A stretch of 64,000 nucleotides of DNA. Source: Vicia villosa (Eukaryota > Streptophyta > Magnoliopsida > Fabales > Fabaceae). Where the stretch lies: the NCBI RefSeq assembly GCF_029867415.1, contig NC_081184.1:107865692-107929691 (forward strand). The letters run 5' to 3'. This document shows, piece by piece, positions 44,412 through 56,513 of the stretch (the stretch's first letter is position 1; each line of letters begins with the position of its first letter). Under the pieces are notes generated by a model. That model was not told the origin of the DNA and searched no databases. It worked only from the letters and a program-made list of their open reading frames with translations. A program made the translations under genes and the position numbers.

Positions 44412-46196
44412 TTAATAAATCCTGAGATTCTCTAAAGATGCAGCAACTTGATCTTCTGATCCATTGCTTCTGAGACTTCCAGCTTCTGCAGCATTGCTTC
44501 TTGGTTCTACTGCTTCTGACATATCAATATCAATATCTGCAAAATTCTCAAACTGCTTTGGCTTTTCAAGACCAAGCTTATCATCAAACCTGATATTGAT
44601 TGATTCTTCTACAATCAATGTCTCAGTATTGTATACTCTGTAGCCTTTAAAGCGTTCAGAATATCCAAGAAGGAAACACTTTTGTGCCTTAGAATCAAAC
44701 TTACCAAGATGATCTTTAGTATTCAGAATAAAACATACACATCCAAAAGGATGAAAATATGAAATGTTGGGTTTTCTGTTCTTCCACAATTCATAAGGAG
44801 TCTTATTTAGAATAGGTCTGATAGAGATTCTATTCTGAATATAACACGCAGTGTTTATTGCTTCTGCCCAGAAATGCTTAGCCATATTGGTTTCATTGAT
44901 CATGGTTCTGGCCATTTCTTGTAGAGTCCTATTCTTTCGTTCTACAACTCCATTTTGTTGTGGAGTTCTAGGACAAGAGAAATTATGGGCAATACCATTT
45001 TCTTTGAAGAACTCCTCAAAGAATTTGTTCTCAAATTCACCACCATGATCACTTCTGACCTTTATGATTTTGCACTCTTTCTCAGATTGGATCTGAGTGC
45101 AGAATTCAAAGAACACTGAATGAGACTCATCCTTGTGTTTCAAGAACTTTACCCATGTCCAGCGGCTATAATCATCAACGATGACTAATCCATATTTCTT
45201 CCCTTTGACAGATGCTGTTTTGACTGGGCCAAACAGATCAATGTGCAAAAGTTCTAACGGCCTTGAGGAAGAGACAACATTCTTAGACTTGAATGCAGGT
45301 TTGGAGAACTTTCCCTTCTGACATGCTTCACAAAGAGCATCTGATTTGTATTTCAGATTAGGGAGTCCTCTGACAAGATTTAGTTTGTTAATCTGAGACA
45401 TCTTTCTCAAACTAGCATGTCCTAATCTTCTGTGCCAGACCCATTGCTCTTCAGAAACAGACATAAGACAAGTCACCTTCTGATTCTTAAGATCCTGAAT
45501 ATCTGTCTTATAAATGTTGTTCTTTCTCTTGCCTGTAAATAGGATTGAGCCATCCTTCTGACTTACAGCCTTGCAAGACTTTTGATTGAAGATTATATCA
45601 TAACCATTGTCACTTAACTGACTTATGGACAATAAGTTATGCGTCAATCCTTCTACAAGAAGTACATTAGTTATGGAAGGAGAGTTACCAAGACTTATGG
45701 TTCCAGAGCCAATGATTTTGCCCTTCTGATCTCCTCCAAACTTGACTTCTCCACCTGGTTTAAGCACCAGGTCTTGGAATGTAGACCTTCTTCCCGTCAT
45801 GTGTCGCGAGCACCCAGAGTCCAGGTACCATGACATTTTGCTTTCTGTCCTCTTTTCCGCCAAGGATATCTCTTCAGAATCTGATTCTGATGTAGATTCT
45901 GATCCATCATCTTCTGTAGCCATCAGCGTGAAGTTGGCTTGCTCTCCTTCAGAGTCTGATTCTGATTCTGATTCAGAATCATCCCATGTTGCCATAAGAC
46001 CTTTCTTCTTATGAAACTTCTTCTTGGGATTCTCCTTCTGAAGTTTTGGACACTCGTTCTTGTAATGTCCAGGCTCATTGCACTCATAGCAGACAACCTT
46101 CTTCTTGTCAGATCTTCTGTCACCAGAAGATTCTCCACGTTCAAATCTCTTTGAACTTCTGAAGCCTCTGAACTTCCTTTGCTTGCTCTTCCAGAG
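44412..46196 (-). pseudogene. Protease-integrase part of copia pol, RT missing
   Basis: Continues in the same frame as gag past one TAA (46197-46199). In order: zinc knuckle CYECNEPGHYKNEC (about 46115-46075), an acidic SES/SDS linker, aspartic protease WYLDSGCSRHMTG, the GAG-pre-integrase HHCC zinc region (WHRRLGHASLRKM to CEACQKGK), and the integrase core with HIDLFGP, IVDDYSRWTW, RSDHGGEFEN and QQNGVVERKNRT. The D,D,E residues are intact. A TAA at 44412-44414 ends the frame. About 40 further codons of similarity (RSPRLASAHSED...) follow before the sequence breaks off. The whole RT-RNase H segment is deleted. Without it the element cannot copy itself. Confidence 0.9.
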
Positions 46197-47027
46197 TTAG
46201 TTTACCTTTCTGGAGATCATGGACAGTTCATCTTCTTCTTCAGATTCTGATTCTTCAGGATCTTCTTCTCTAGCCTGAAAAGCGTTAGTGCATTTTTTAA
46301 CATTAGATTTTAATGCAATAGACTTACCTTTCTTCTGAGGTTCGTTTGCATCCAACTCTATTTCATGGCTTCTCAAGGCACTGATAAGCTCTTCCAAAGA
46401 AACTTTATTCAGATTCTTTGCAATCTTGAATGCTGTTACCATTGGACCCCATCTTCTGGGTAAGCTTCTGATAATCTTCTTTACATGATCAGCCTTGGTG
46501 TAGCCTTTATTCAGAACTCTTAATCCAGTAGTTAGAGTTTGAAATCTTGAGAACATCTTCTCAATATCTTCATCATCCTCCATCTTGAAGGCTTCATATT
46601 TCTGGATTAGAGCAAGAGCTTTAGTCTCCTTGACTTGAGAATTTCCCTCATGGGTCATTTTTAATGACTCATATATATCATGGGCAGTTTCCCTGTTAGA
46701 TATCTTCTCATACTCAGCATGAGAGATAGCATTCAGCAAAACAGTCCTACATTTATGATGATTCTTGAAAAGCTTCTTCTGATCATCATCCATTTCTTGC
46801 CTCGTAAGCTTTACGCCACTAGCTTTCACTGGATGTTTGTAACCATCCATCAGAAGATCCCATAGTTCACCATCTAGACCAAGAAAGTAACTTTCCAGTT
46901 TATCTTTCCAGTATTCAAAGTTTTCACCATCAAATACTGGTGGTCTAGTATAGCCATTGTTACCATTGTGTTGCTCAGCAGAGCCAGATGTAGATGCAGT
47001 TGGATTTGTTTGAACTTCACTAGCCAT
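46197..47027 (-). CDS. Gag of the Sirevirus (UBN2-type)
   Basis: A 276-codon frame starting at ATG 47027 (MASEVQTNPTAST). NGYTRPPVFDGENFEYWKDK and KMEDDEDIEKMFSRFQTL, then IIRSLPRRWGPMVTAFK, are the copia gag/UBN2 signature, the capsid-forming part. The frame ends at TAA 46197, which replaces a sense codon: the same frame continues directly into the zinc knuckle, so the ancestral product was a single gag-pol polyprotein. The primer-binding site lies about 75 bp upstream. Confidence 0.88.
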   Translation of the reverse strand: MASEVQTNPTASTSGSAEQHNGNNGYTRPPVFDGENFEYWKDKLESYFLGLDGELWDLLMDGYKHPVKASGVKLTRQEMDDDQKKLFKNHHKCRTVLLNAISHAEYEKISNRETAHDIYESLKMTHEGNSQVKETKALALIQKYEAFKMEDDEDIEKMFSRFQTLTTGLRVLNKGYTKADHVKKIIRSLPRRWGPMVTAFKIAKNLNKVSLEELISALRSHEIELDANEPQKKGKSIALKSNVKKCTNAFQAREEDPEESESEEEDELSMISRKVN

Positions 47028-47099
47028 CTTTTACTGAAGCGTTTTTCTCTTCCTGAATCTTTTCTAAACACGGTTAAGTGCTTGCACCTTAGAACCGGC

Positions 47100-47111
47100 G
47101 CTCTGATACCA
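47100..47111 (-). other. Primer-binding site of the Sirevirus (initiator-Met tRNA)
   Basis: Minus-strand TGGTATCAGAGC lies two bases inside the 5' LTR. It is complementary to the 3' end of plant initiator methionine tRNA, the usual copia primer. Confidence 0.95.
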
Positions 47112-47113
47112 AT

Positions 47114-48336
47114 TGAAGGATAGAAAAACACTTAGAAAGGGGGGGGGGGGGGTTTGAATAAGTGTAGTCTTAAAAACTTGAACGATAAAAACAAATTGCA
47201 CAGTTATTTTTATCCTGGTTCGTTGTTAACTAAACTACTCCAGTCCACCCCCACGGAGTGATTTACCTCACCTGAGGATTTAATCCATTAATCGCAACAG
47301 ATTACAATGGTTTTCCACTTAGCCCACGACTAAGTCTTCTAGAGTATCCTGATCACAACCTGATCACTCTAGGAACAAATGCTTAGACACAAGCTAAGAC
47401 TTTCTTAGAGTATCCTGACCACCACGTGATCACTCTAATTACAACTGCTTAGACACAAGCTAAGACTTCTTAGAGTATCCTGATCAACACTTGATCACTC
47501 TAGTTACTTACAAATTAATGTAATCAAATCTAAGAGTATTACAAATGCTTCTGAAAAGCTATAATCACAACAGTGATATTTCTCTTAAACGTTTAAGCTT
47601 AATCTCACTAATATATTACAACAGCAATGTAGTGAGCTTTGATGAAGATGAAGTTTCTGAGCTTTGAGTTGAACAGCGTTTCAGCAAGTTTTTCAGAATA
47701 AGTTCGTTCAGAATTCTTAACCTTGCTTCTCATCAGAACTTCATATTTATAGGCACTTGAGAAGATGACCGTTGGGAGCATTTAATGCTTTGCGTATTCC
47801 GTACAGCATTGCATTTAATGTTTCACGCTTTTGTCAACTACCTCGAGCCTTGTTCACGCTGTGTCTACTGACGTTGCCTTTAATAGCTTCCAACGTTCCT
47901 TTTGTCAGTCAGCGTAGCCTGTCACCTGTACTTTCTTCTGATCTGATGTTTGTGTATACAACGTTTGAATATCATCAGAGTCAAACATCTTGGTGCGTAG
48001 CATCTTCTTGTCTTCTGACCTTGAAGTGCTTCTGAGCGTGATACCATGAGAACTTCAGTGCTTCTGCTTCTGATCTCAAGTTCTTCTGATGCTTCCATAG
48101 ACCCATGTTCTGATTCTGCCTTGACCATCTTCTGATGTCTTGCCAGACCATGTTCTGATGTTGCATGCTGAACCTTCTGAGACAAAGCTTCTGAGCGCTG
48201 ATTTGTGCATACTCTTTATATATTTCCTGAAAGGGAAATTGCAATGTATTAGAGTACCACATTATCTCACACAAAATTCATATCCTTGTTATCATCAAAA
48301 CTAAGAATATTGATCAGAACAAATCTTGTTCTAACA
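47114..48336 (-). repeat. 5' LTR of the Sirevirus
   Basis: Direct copy of 38761-39975 with a longer G-run. The target duplication GTCAA follows at 48337-48341. Confidence 0.93.
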
Positions 48337-48341
48337 GTCAA

Positions 48342-49231
48342 TTCCTTGAGGAAGATGTTCGAAAGTGCAAATTACCTGAGATTTGAATTTACCGTTCCAC
48401 ATTTTTCGGATGTTTGAAAATTCATAACTTATGTCCACTGAGTCATTTTGAAGCAACCCATATGCCAAAAGTTCCGCCTCGAGGTCTACTATATTTCACA
48501 TGCTAGGGTCGAGAGTTGTTTCTTTGAGGAAGATCTTCAAATTCGCAATTTACTTGAAGATTTATAGTGAAAAAATATGCTTAACCGCTGTCTTTTGGAC
48601 GATAAAAAATTCATAACTCCTGCAACGTTTATCGGATCTAGCTGAAATTTTAACACAAATTTCGTCTCAATGTCCCCAACATTTTGTACGTTCGAACCAA
48701 AGGTCGATTTTGCACCAGAAATTCCAAAATATTGCAAAAGCATCATGATTTTGCTGTCGAAATGCATTTTCGGACACTGTGCGACAAGATTCAAAATTGC
48801 ATAACTCCCTCAATTTTTATCGTATTGGGCCATTCCGGTGGCATTATTTCACAAATTTTGTCGGACACGATTTATCTCCATACCTCGAGTTCGGATTTTA
48901 ATCGAAAGATCGAGTTTCGTCACATTCTTTGAGCGGTACGCACGAAAATTCTGCACAATTGAGTTTTCCGCCTCAGATGACCAGATAAATTTCTCGTCAT
49001 TCAAACGCGCATAACTTCTTCACCGTTTATCGGATTGAGTCTGTTCCGGCAGCAACAATTCACAAATTTTGTCATCTTCGATTTGCCATTGGTCCCGATT
49101 CCGACTTTCACACCGAACCATATTTACTCAAAAATGCGTTTTGGCGCAATTTTTGAATTTCAAAATTGGGAGACCTTTAAATAGATTTACCCACACTTTT
49201 TCATACATCCACACTCATTTTTCATTCTCCA

Positions 49232-49310
<79 letters not shown>

Positions 49311-50899
49311 CAAACTTCTCACAATTCTCTTTGCCTTCTCTCTAAAATCAAAGTCACTTTTTCTTCAAGAACTTGAACAATTTCTTCAACAACTTCGAGA
49401 ACACAACGTCAAAATTCATAAAACCTTTTCTCCTTCTCTTTTCAATTCACTCACGGTCTAGCTCCGATAACCACTCCTCTGCACCGGCGCTGTAAGCATC
49501 GATCGGAACTCCCTCCGACCGCCACGAACCACCGCGCGCAGACGCCCTCCCTCCTCCGATTCCGTTTGTTTTTGCGGCGATCTCTCCCTCTCTCTTGTGC
49601 GATTTCAACTTCGGACCTCTCTTCATTTTTGTACTTCAACTTGTTCTTCAATCCGGTAATATCCTGTGCTCTTAATTGTTTATGGTGATGGTTCATAAAT
49701 TGTACATAATTTTTTAATTGAAATTGATGATGATTTAAAGTGTTGATGAGTAATTGATTGTGATTGATGAAATTAATTGTTCTTGAACATGATAATTGAT
49801 AAATATGCTTGGTGATGAACAATTAATTGTTGAAATTGTTGTTGTTAAAGTGTTGATGATAATTGATGATAATGACTTTGATAATTGTGGATGCTGTTGA
49901 GATTTAATTGTTGATGTGAATTAAGTGCTTAATTGGTTTGTTCATGAATAATAATAATTGTGTTGCTTCTTGAAAATGTGTGTTGAACTCATGAATCATT
50001 TCTTGAATTAAATATGTTGTGCTTACTTGAGATCATGCTTTTCATGTTGATTTTGGGATGCGATTTTGTGACAATGCACCTTGTGCCGATACTTGAATTT
50101 ATGCACCGATTTGTGGATGTTAATGTCAGTTTCGGTTGATTTTGTCACGGTATTTAATTGCTGCCCGGATTTGCTTATATGATATGTTTCACTTTTCCGA
50201 AGTTGCATGGTGCTCACTTGTGTTTAATAATGCATTTAATTGTGAATAGTGTGCTTAAATTTCGGTTCTAATGCGACTTTCCTTGAATTTCCACGAAGCT
50301 ATACAATGTTGTCCCAACTCGTTCTTGACATGTAACTTGTGATTCATAATTCGTCTAATACACACGTGCGTGTAATTTCTCGATTGTGGATGGTTGTTAT
50401 CATGTTAGTGCGTTTTCAATACATTTTTCATGTGTTTCATCTCTTTGCGTCAATGCTGCCCGTGCTATAAATGTATGCTTAATTGTGATTTATTTGTGCG
50501 GTATGCTTGTATTATCATTGTCTTATGACTTGTATGGTCTGTATGCGGCTTACGGTTATTTTCGTGGCGATTCTTCATTCTTGCACCAATGCTTCCCCAT
50601 TCTCTGAATGTATGCTTAATTGTGATTCCTTAATGTAGTATGCATAATGTTTCATTGGTATGACTCATATGCGATTTGTGGTCGTTTTCACGATACTTAC
50701 TTCGATGTTGTCATTTCTGCCCCGTGCTTAATGTTGTGCTTCCTATGCATGTTTCTCATTCTTTTCTTCACCATTCACTCTTATTTTACTTTGTGGTGCA
50801 ATTGTGCAACTCCGGTTGCAATGTCTTGTTATTTCTAATAAGTGTGCTAGCTTGTGCAAGGGATTTACGGAGGAAATTTCCGATGGACACATTATGCTC
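48342..50899 (+). mobile_element. Ogre-type LTR, second piece
   Basis: Continuation of 38509-38760. It contains repeated AAATTCATAACTT-type words, then TTTAAATAGA (49170-49179) followed by a long CT tract and CA-rich leader, as at the U3/R border of such LTRs. It is interrupted at 50899 by the solo LTR. A 123-codon frame on the minus strand (49451-49822) crosses the transcribed leader and is not supported. Confidence 0.55.
49221..49308. repeat. (TC)n microsatellite, about 44 repeats
   Basis: An uninterrupted CT/TC tract of about 88 bp lies 40 bp downstream of the TATA-like word. It creates a spurious Ser-Leu frame (49069-49461). Confidence 0.95.
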
Positions 50900-53521
50900 T
50901 GTAACACACCGAATTATAGATTAATTATTTATTTAATTAATTTAGCATGAATATATGAGCCATCGTGAAGTATTCGATATATATGATGCTTTGGTGTTTT
51001 TATGTGAGTTGTTGTGAAGAATTTGATATAGATGATGTTTTAGTAATTTTTGGTGAAGTAATTGACTTATGTGATGTTTTGATGATTCATGTGATGTTGT
51101 GGTGATTTGGGGTGAATGATTGTGAATTTTGATGTTTTGATGATTTTGTCGAGGGTTAGAGGTATGCGTCCTTGGGTTGAGGGGGTAGTACCTTGGATTA
51201 AGTGGTATGATGAGTTAATTAATTAAATAGATTTTAATTAGTAATAATATTGTCAGGTTAAATAATTAAGAATTGGTTATTCATTTAGCGATTATTAGCT
51301 ATAATATGAATAAAATGGAATAATATCAGTATTAGAAGTAGTAAGGGCGAGATAGTCTTTTCATGAGGGATAAGTGGAACAAAAAGTGAAAAGAAGGAAA
51401 AATGGTTTCGTTCAGTCATAAAAAGTTTTGGAGGAGTGTGAAAGAGAGAAAGGTTAGGGCAAAGGGAGACAGGAGGAGAAGAGAAATCTCAGTGGAACGC
51501 GAAGAGGATTCAAAATAAAAGCATAATTCTAAGGTAAGGGGGTATAACTAGATTATTATAATTGCCTTAAGTGATTAGATAATTGTAGGTTGTATTTGGA
51601 GTTTTGTTGATTTGATGAACCTATGATGAAGATTGATGAAATTGGTGTATTTAAACATATGGATGGGCGAACCCTTGATGAATGTATAATTTTAAGACCT
51701 ATAAATAGGTGTAATAGCCTGTTATAAATGTTATATAATCGTAGGATTTCGAATTCTGGAACTGGGACTTTTTACGGAATTGGATTCAGAGGTACGGAAA
51801 GCCTACAACGGTGAAAATCACACTTTTGGGTTTGGTGTGCTGTTGGATTCTCTGGACGAAAGAGGAGCTCACCGGGCAAGTGGTTCGAGCCAAAAAATAG
51901 AGTTAGCTACTGTCTTCGAGCTCTGGGCGGAAGAAAGGATTCGTCGGGCGAATATCGCATGAATCATAATTTTGTAAAGGCCATAACTTGAGTTTTCGGA
52001 CTCCGTTTGATGCATCGTTCGAAGCGTTGGAAAGCTAATGAGATGAAATATAACTTGGTAAAATAAAATTATTCATAGGATGTAGTTTTATAATTCTTTA
52101 GTTAGTATTAATTGATGAACTATGTAGTGTTGGCATATGAAGTATGCCTTTTATTATGAGTTGACGTAACCATGTCTTGATATAAGTTGAATGGCGTGTT
52201 CTTTATGATGATATGAAGTTAATGTGATGATGATGTGTGTCTTCTTTATGACGAGACAATGAGACCATGCGGTGATATACTAATATGTAATGCTTTCTAT
52301 TGTGAATTGATTTAACTATGTCTTGTCCTAACTTGACGTATGTTCTATGATGAATCGATGATGTTATGATGTTATGGTTGATACATGATTTATGTTTTAT
52401 GATGTTTTGATTCTGTTGTAAATATGTGTCTATTATAAAGCATGTGACGATGATTATTATGAGTATGATGAAGGATGATGTGTTTGACTAGCAGTGGTTG
52501 CTCTTTTGTGTTGTGTTGCGCATCATGCATTCATAGCATTTATAGAACTTTTGTCCAGTGAAGTTGCAGGGTATTTATCCGGTGATGATAGGACGTTGGT
52601 CCAGTGACAGCCTCAATCCCATAGTGTGGATTGAGTGCAATTTGTGACGTGCTCCGATTCCAAACGGGAATTGATCCTATTGGTGGGGATCTTTGGAGAA
52701 TAACGATTACTAAGTCATCAATGATGTTTTGGTACCACATGCATGAGTCTTATGAATTTGCATCTCATTATTTATGGCATTGCACAATTACTTGGATTAA
52801 GTGATGTTTTTGATTGATTGTTGGAAGACGGTGTTAGGTATATTTTAAGTGATGTATTTGCTTGGTCCTTGAATTTATGATGTTGTGACCTGAAGAACTG
52901 GTGATTGTTTTTACGTGATGGAATGTAGTAAATGATGTTATGTTGTTGTTGTTTCTTGATATAACTACTATATCTATTACTTATGCTTCTTATAATGATT
53001 ACGACTTACTCGTCCTTTCTATTTGAATGTTACCTCCACGTGGGTAACATGCAGGTGATCAAGTTTAGTGCAGGAAACATAAGAGGTAGCTTCAGAGTGT
53101 GCTATTTAGTTTTCGTTGAGTCTAGTGGGTCTTGCTCTGATATGTAACATCGGGGGTTGGGATCGCTTGATTGTGAACCTTGAGCATTTTGTTATTTTGA
53201 AGATTTTGTATTACTTTTATAGTCATGAAGTTATAAACACGAAGTATGATGATTTTGTCGATGTTTGAACTACCTTTCATGGTAATTATTAATTTATGAA
53301 GAAGTTCTAAGAGATATTTATTCCGTTGTGAAGTTTTAAGTAATTTGATTAATGGCACTAAAGATGCTATTTATGTTTAAATATTTTACAATCCGTGTTA
53401 CGGAGCAGGATTATTTGTTATATGATGTTTATGTGAAGATGTGACATCCTTGCTATTGTTTTGCGTTTATTTATTTAATAAAATATTCGTGAAAATCGTG
53501 GGATTTTAGATGGGTGTTACA
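50900..53521. mobile_element. Solo LTR of a gypsy (chromovirus-type) element, 2.6 kb
   Basis: Begins TGTAACACACCGAATTATAG and ends GATGGGTGTTACA. TGCTC flanks both sides (50895-50899 and 53522-53526). No internal domain, PBS or second LTR exists between these ends, so the element has recombined to a solo LTR. The ends read TGTAACAC from either strand, so I leave orientation open. CCTATAAATAGG at about 51690 is a TATA-like palindrome. Confidence 0.85.
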
Positions 53522-53526
53522 TGCTC

Positions 53527-54306
53527 TGTGTTCCGCTTTATTTGCGGAGCACGACGATATTTCTTGATTGTGATTCGTTCGTCTCACTCTTTGAGACACG
53601 ATATATACATAATGTTGGTTGCTTGTCTAGATTGTGACTTTTCTTGTAGGTGTATTATTCGGATGTGTCGACACACAATCTGATTCCGACACTTGATTTA
53701 CTTTCATGTTGTTGATGCACTTTGATTCTTATGCAGTTTACCAGATTTCTGACACTCTTTGTTGCTTGATGCTAGCTTAGTCTTTGGGTTTCTTATCGCT
53801 TATCTGCTGTTATTTACGGATTACTATCTGTTTGGTATTGTTTCTTATCCCTTTCACTTTTTCCGCATATTTTTCTTTTCAAATTCCATGAGAAGTAGGA
53901 TTGGGAGACCTTGCGACTTGGCGGGCATGCTGGAAGTCCTCACTAGGAGCCATGTTTTTGTGTGTTTATATTTGTGCTTGCAAGTGTCAATGGTGTCGTA
54001 AGACCTCATTGAAGGCAACACTGTTAAGTCATCTTTGGTATGCAAGTGGAAAGGGTACATAATAGACCCCCGCCAGTTCATTGAGTCATTCGTTAGCGCA
54101 TGTTACACGCTGTTGCTTCTGAACCGTCCCCCCGATCATGTTTCGAGTCACAAGTGGAAGAATCTTGCAATTGGATCCTTATGTTTTGTCAAGCTCGCAT
54201 CGACCAAACGCTGATGCTATGTGTACGCATGCACAAATTATAGAGTCCCCCTTTCCTCCCATCCCAGCTCATTCGCTTTGGTTGTAACGACCTGTTGGCT
54301 GAGCTT
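53527..54306 (+). mobile_element. Ogre-type LTR, third piece
   Basis: Continuation of the LTR after the solo LTR. No primer-binding site follows. It is cut off where the next Ogre-type LTR begins at 54307. Frames of 60-80 codons here are not supported. Confidence 0.5.
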
Positions 54307-54575
54307 TGTCATACCCCAATTTTTGACCCTAAGATCCTGTATCATTCATATCCCAATCATTAATCAAGAGTTTCACTTGGAAGTTTTGTTTGTGGTGTTG
54401 CACTCACCTCATCAATAAGAGGGACCATCAAGCACCAATGATTGTTTACCTTGTATGCATATTATACTAACCCAAATACCAAAAATATTGCTTTGTTTCT
54501 TTGTAGGCTTTTGTTTTGTAGGTACCAAGCCAAGACATGCAATAAACAAGGCATTTTTCACATTTTTGACTGATG

Positions 54576-54752
54576 AAATCGATTTCCCTACTGGGTAAAT
54601 CGATTTCCCTGCAGCAATCTTCAACAAAATCACATTCTGGACAGCATGAAATCGATTTCCCTCCTGGGTAAATCGATTTCCCTAGTGTATTTTGCGCCAA
54701 ATTCTCTTCTAGAACAGAGTGAAATCGATTTCACTCCTGGGGAAATCGATTT
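54576..54752. repeat. Three pairs of AAATCGATTT palindromes, U3
   Basis: Palindromes start at 54576, 54597, 54649, 54670, 54722 and 54743. Within each pair the spacing is exactly 21 bp. Pairs repeat every 73 bp. Full sites are usually GAAATCGATTTCC, a 12 bp palindrome. The 42 bp between pairs is strongly diverged while the palindromes are nearly constant. Confidence 0.95.
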
Positions 54753-54995
54753 CCTTAAGGCGAAATTCAAAAAATATAAGGAAGGAAGCTTGACATCATT
54801 TTGGCACCTTTTTCTTTGATTTTATTTGATCATTGTACCAATTTTCCACCTCATCAAAATTAACCCCTTCATTAAACCCACTTAAACCTTATTTTACCAC
54901 TTTTTACCATTTAATTGCCACTTTAATCACCAATTAAACACAAGCTAATTACCAAATGCAAAAAGACCAAACTACCACTACTCTTGCTCTCATCC

Positions 54996-55004
54996 TATAA
55001 ATAG
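54996..55004 (+). promoter_or_regulatory. TATA box of the Ogre-type LTR
   Basis: TATAAATAG at 54996 in the middle of the LTR, followed within 40 bp by a CT-rich start region (CTACTCTCTC). It is the likely promoter for the element RNA, about 250 bp downstream of the last U3 palindrome pair. Confidence 0.7.
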
Positions 55005-55454
55005 AGCCCACTACTCTCTCATTTCTCAAGCTTTGAGAGCCAACAAATCCCTTGCAATTTCTCTCCTCATCCCTACCAAATTCACCAAAGCTCTTTTTCT
55101 TTCATAAAGTTTGTGAGTCACATCTTGAACCTCACAAACTTTGAGCTAAGCCACCATCCATTTCACTCTTTTTTCTTCAATTGTTGAGAGATCAAGATTT
55201 GTGTTGGTGATTCTTGAAGTAGATCCAAGTTTTGTTCAAGATTTGGTAAATTTTCTTCATCCTTTTAGTATATCATGATGTAGATCCTTGTTGCTTGTGT
55301 GTGATGCATCTTTGATGCTATATTGGTGCTATTTGATGGTGATTTGATGGAAAATTCGTGCTCCAATTGATGTTTGATCATAAGGTGTTTGTATATTTGT
55401 TCAAGTCAAGTTTTATGCCTCTAAATGCTATTTTTGCTGGATTTTACACTGAGG

Positions 55455-55558
55455 AAATCGATTTCCTTAAGGCTGAAATCGATTTCCTGCTGAACGTAAC
55501 CTGTTTTTTTTGAAAACTGCACTATGGAAATCGATTTCCCCCTGCATGAAATCGATTT
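55455..55558. repeat. Two pairs of AAATCGATTT palindromes, transcribed part of the LTR
   Basis: Palindromes start at 55455, 55476, 55528 and 55549. They again show 21 bp within pairs and 73 bp between pairs, about 450 bp downstream of the TATA box, so they would be in the RNA. Confidence 0.95.
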
Positions 55559-55611
55559 CCTGCTGGCAGAATGTGGTTTTTTGCCTTTTTTATGCTTGTT
55601 TTGGTTTCCTA

Positions 55612-55865
55612 CTTCCTCCACTTCATTAATATCATTGGATCTAGGATGTTGATAGGTTTGAAATGACCTAATCCATAATATTAGAAGAATAATATTAATG
55701 ATAGTGTGAGTTGATTATCTTTTTTGAATTTTATTCTTCTTCCTCCATTTCATTAATATCATTGGATCTAGGATGTTGATAGGTTTGAAAGAACCAAATC
55801 CATAATATTAGATGAATGATATTAATGATAGTGTGAGTTGATTATCTTTATGCATTTTATCTTCT
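55612..55865. repeat. 127 bp tandem duplication
   Basis: Two copies begin CTTCCTCCACTTCATTAATA and CTTCCTCCATTTCATTAATA. Each holds an inverted pair TTAATATCATT / AATGATATTAA (the first copy's right arm is slightly changed), so each copy can fold. Confidence 0.88.
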
Positions 55866-56402
55866 CCTTCTCTTTTTTTCTTTTGATCGATGAAAGTCTT
55901 AATACTTTGAGAATTCTTATGGATTCTTAGTAAAGACTAGATCGTTACCTATTTTCTTTTCGTGCGGTATTGCTTTCGGAAGGCGATCTACATATCGTTC
56001 TTCTCGCATGCATTAGCACATAAAGTTTTGACCGGCCTCGTTGTAGGGTGATTTCTACATAAATCACTTGGCGATCTGCTTAACATAGCGCAATATTTCG
56101 TGTCCCGAATAAAAAAGATCAAATATGGAAGAGAATTGTATGCGGTGATTTAAGACTTGTGGAGGTATTTATCGTGTAGTCGCTATGATCTTATCAAGCT
56201 TCTGATAAACCCCATTGACTTTAAATCCAAGAACATCCTTCACTCACCATCGATCTTTATTACTAACTTTGATAACATACTTGACAAGTTTCAAGATGGT
56301 TATCTTTAACATCTAACAATTGACTTTAATTTCCGCACTTTATTATATTGCTCTTTATATTTCTCGCTTTATCGCTTTATTTTATCATTTCATCATATTT
56401 AC

Positions 56403-56513
56403 ATTCCGCCATTTTCTCTTTGTCCATTTGGACGTTTATAATTCCGCTATTTTCCCTTTGTCCACTTGGACATATGTTTATGCTTCCGCTATTTTCCTTT
56501 TGTCCATTTGGAC
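56403..56513. repeat. 31 bp repeat, three copies with GTCCA/TGGAC dyads
   Basis: Units at 56403, 56441 and 56483 read ATTCCGCTATTTTC, then CTTTGTCCATTTGGAC. The end of each is the dyad GTCCA-NN-TGGAC. Confidence 0.85.

Larger units (their letters stand above)
38761..48336 (-). mobile_element. Sirevirus-type Ty1/copia element, 9.6 kb, RT-deleted
   Basis: LTRs of 1215 bp (38761-39975) and 1223 bp (47114-48336) have TG...CA ends. GTCAA precedes and follows the element. Minus-strand order is 5' LTR, PBS, gag, protease/integrase, env-like frame, purine tracts, 3' LTR. Downstream env-like frames and multiple GGGGGAGA tracts are hallmarks of the SIRE/Maximus lineage. RT and RNase H are missing between about 44290 and 43890. 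LTR differences seen by eye are eight substitutions, a 7 bp change in a G-run and one single-base gap, which makes it young but older than the other recent insertions here. Confidence 0.93.

Noticed and set aside
49069..49461. A Ser/Leu-rich protein
   Set aside because: The frame is created by the (TC)n tract in an LTR leader.
54412..55621. Minus-strand peptides with repeated GKSI/EIDF words
   Set aside because: They are translations of the AAATCGATTT palindromes, which give similar peptides in any orientation.
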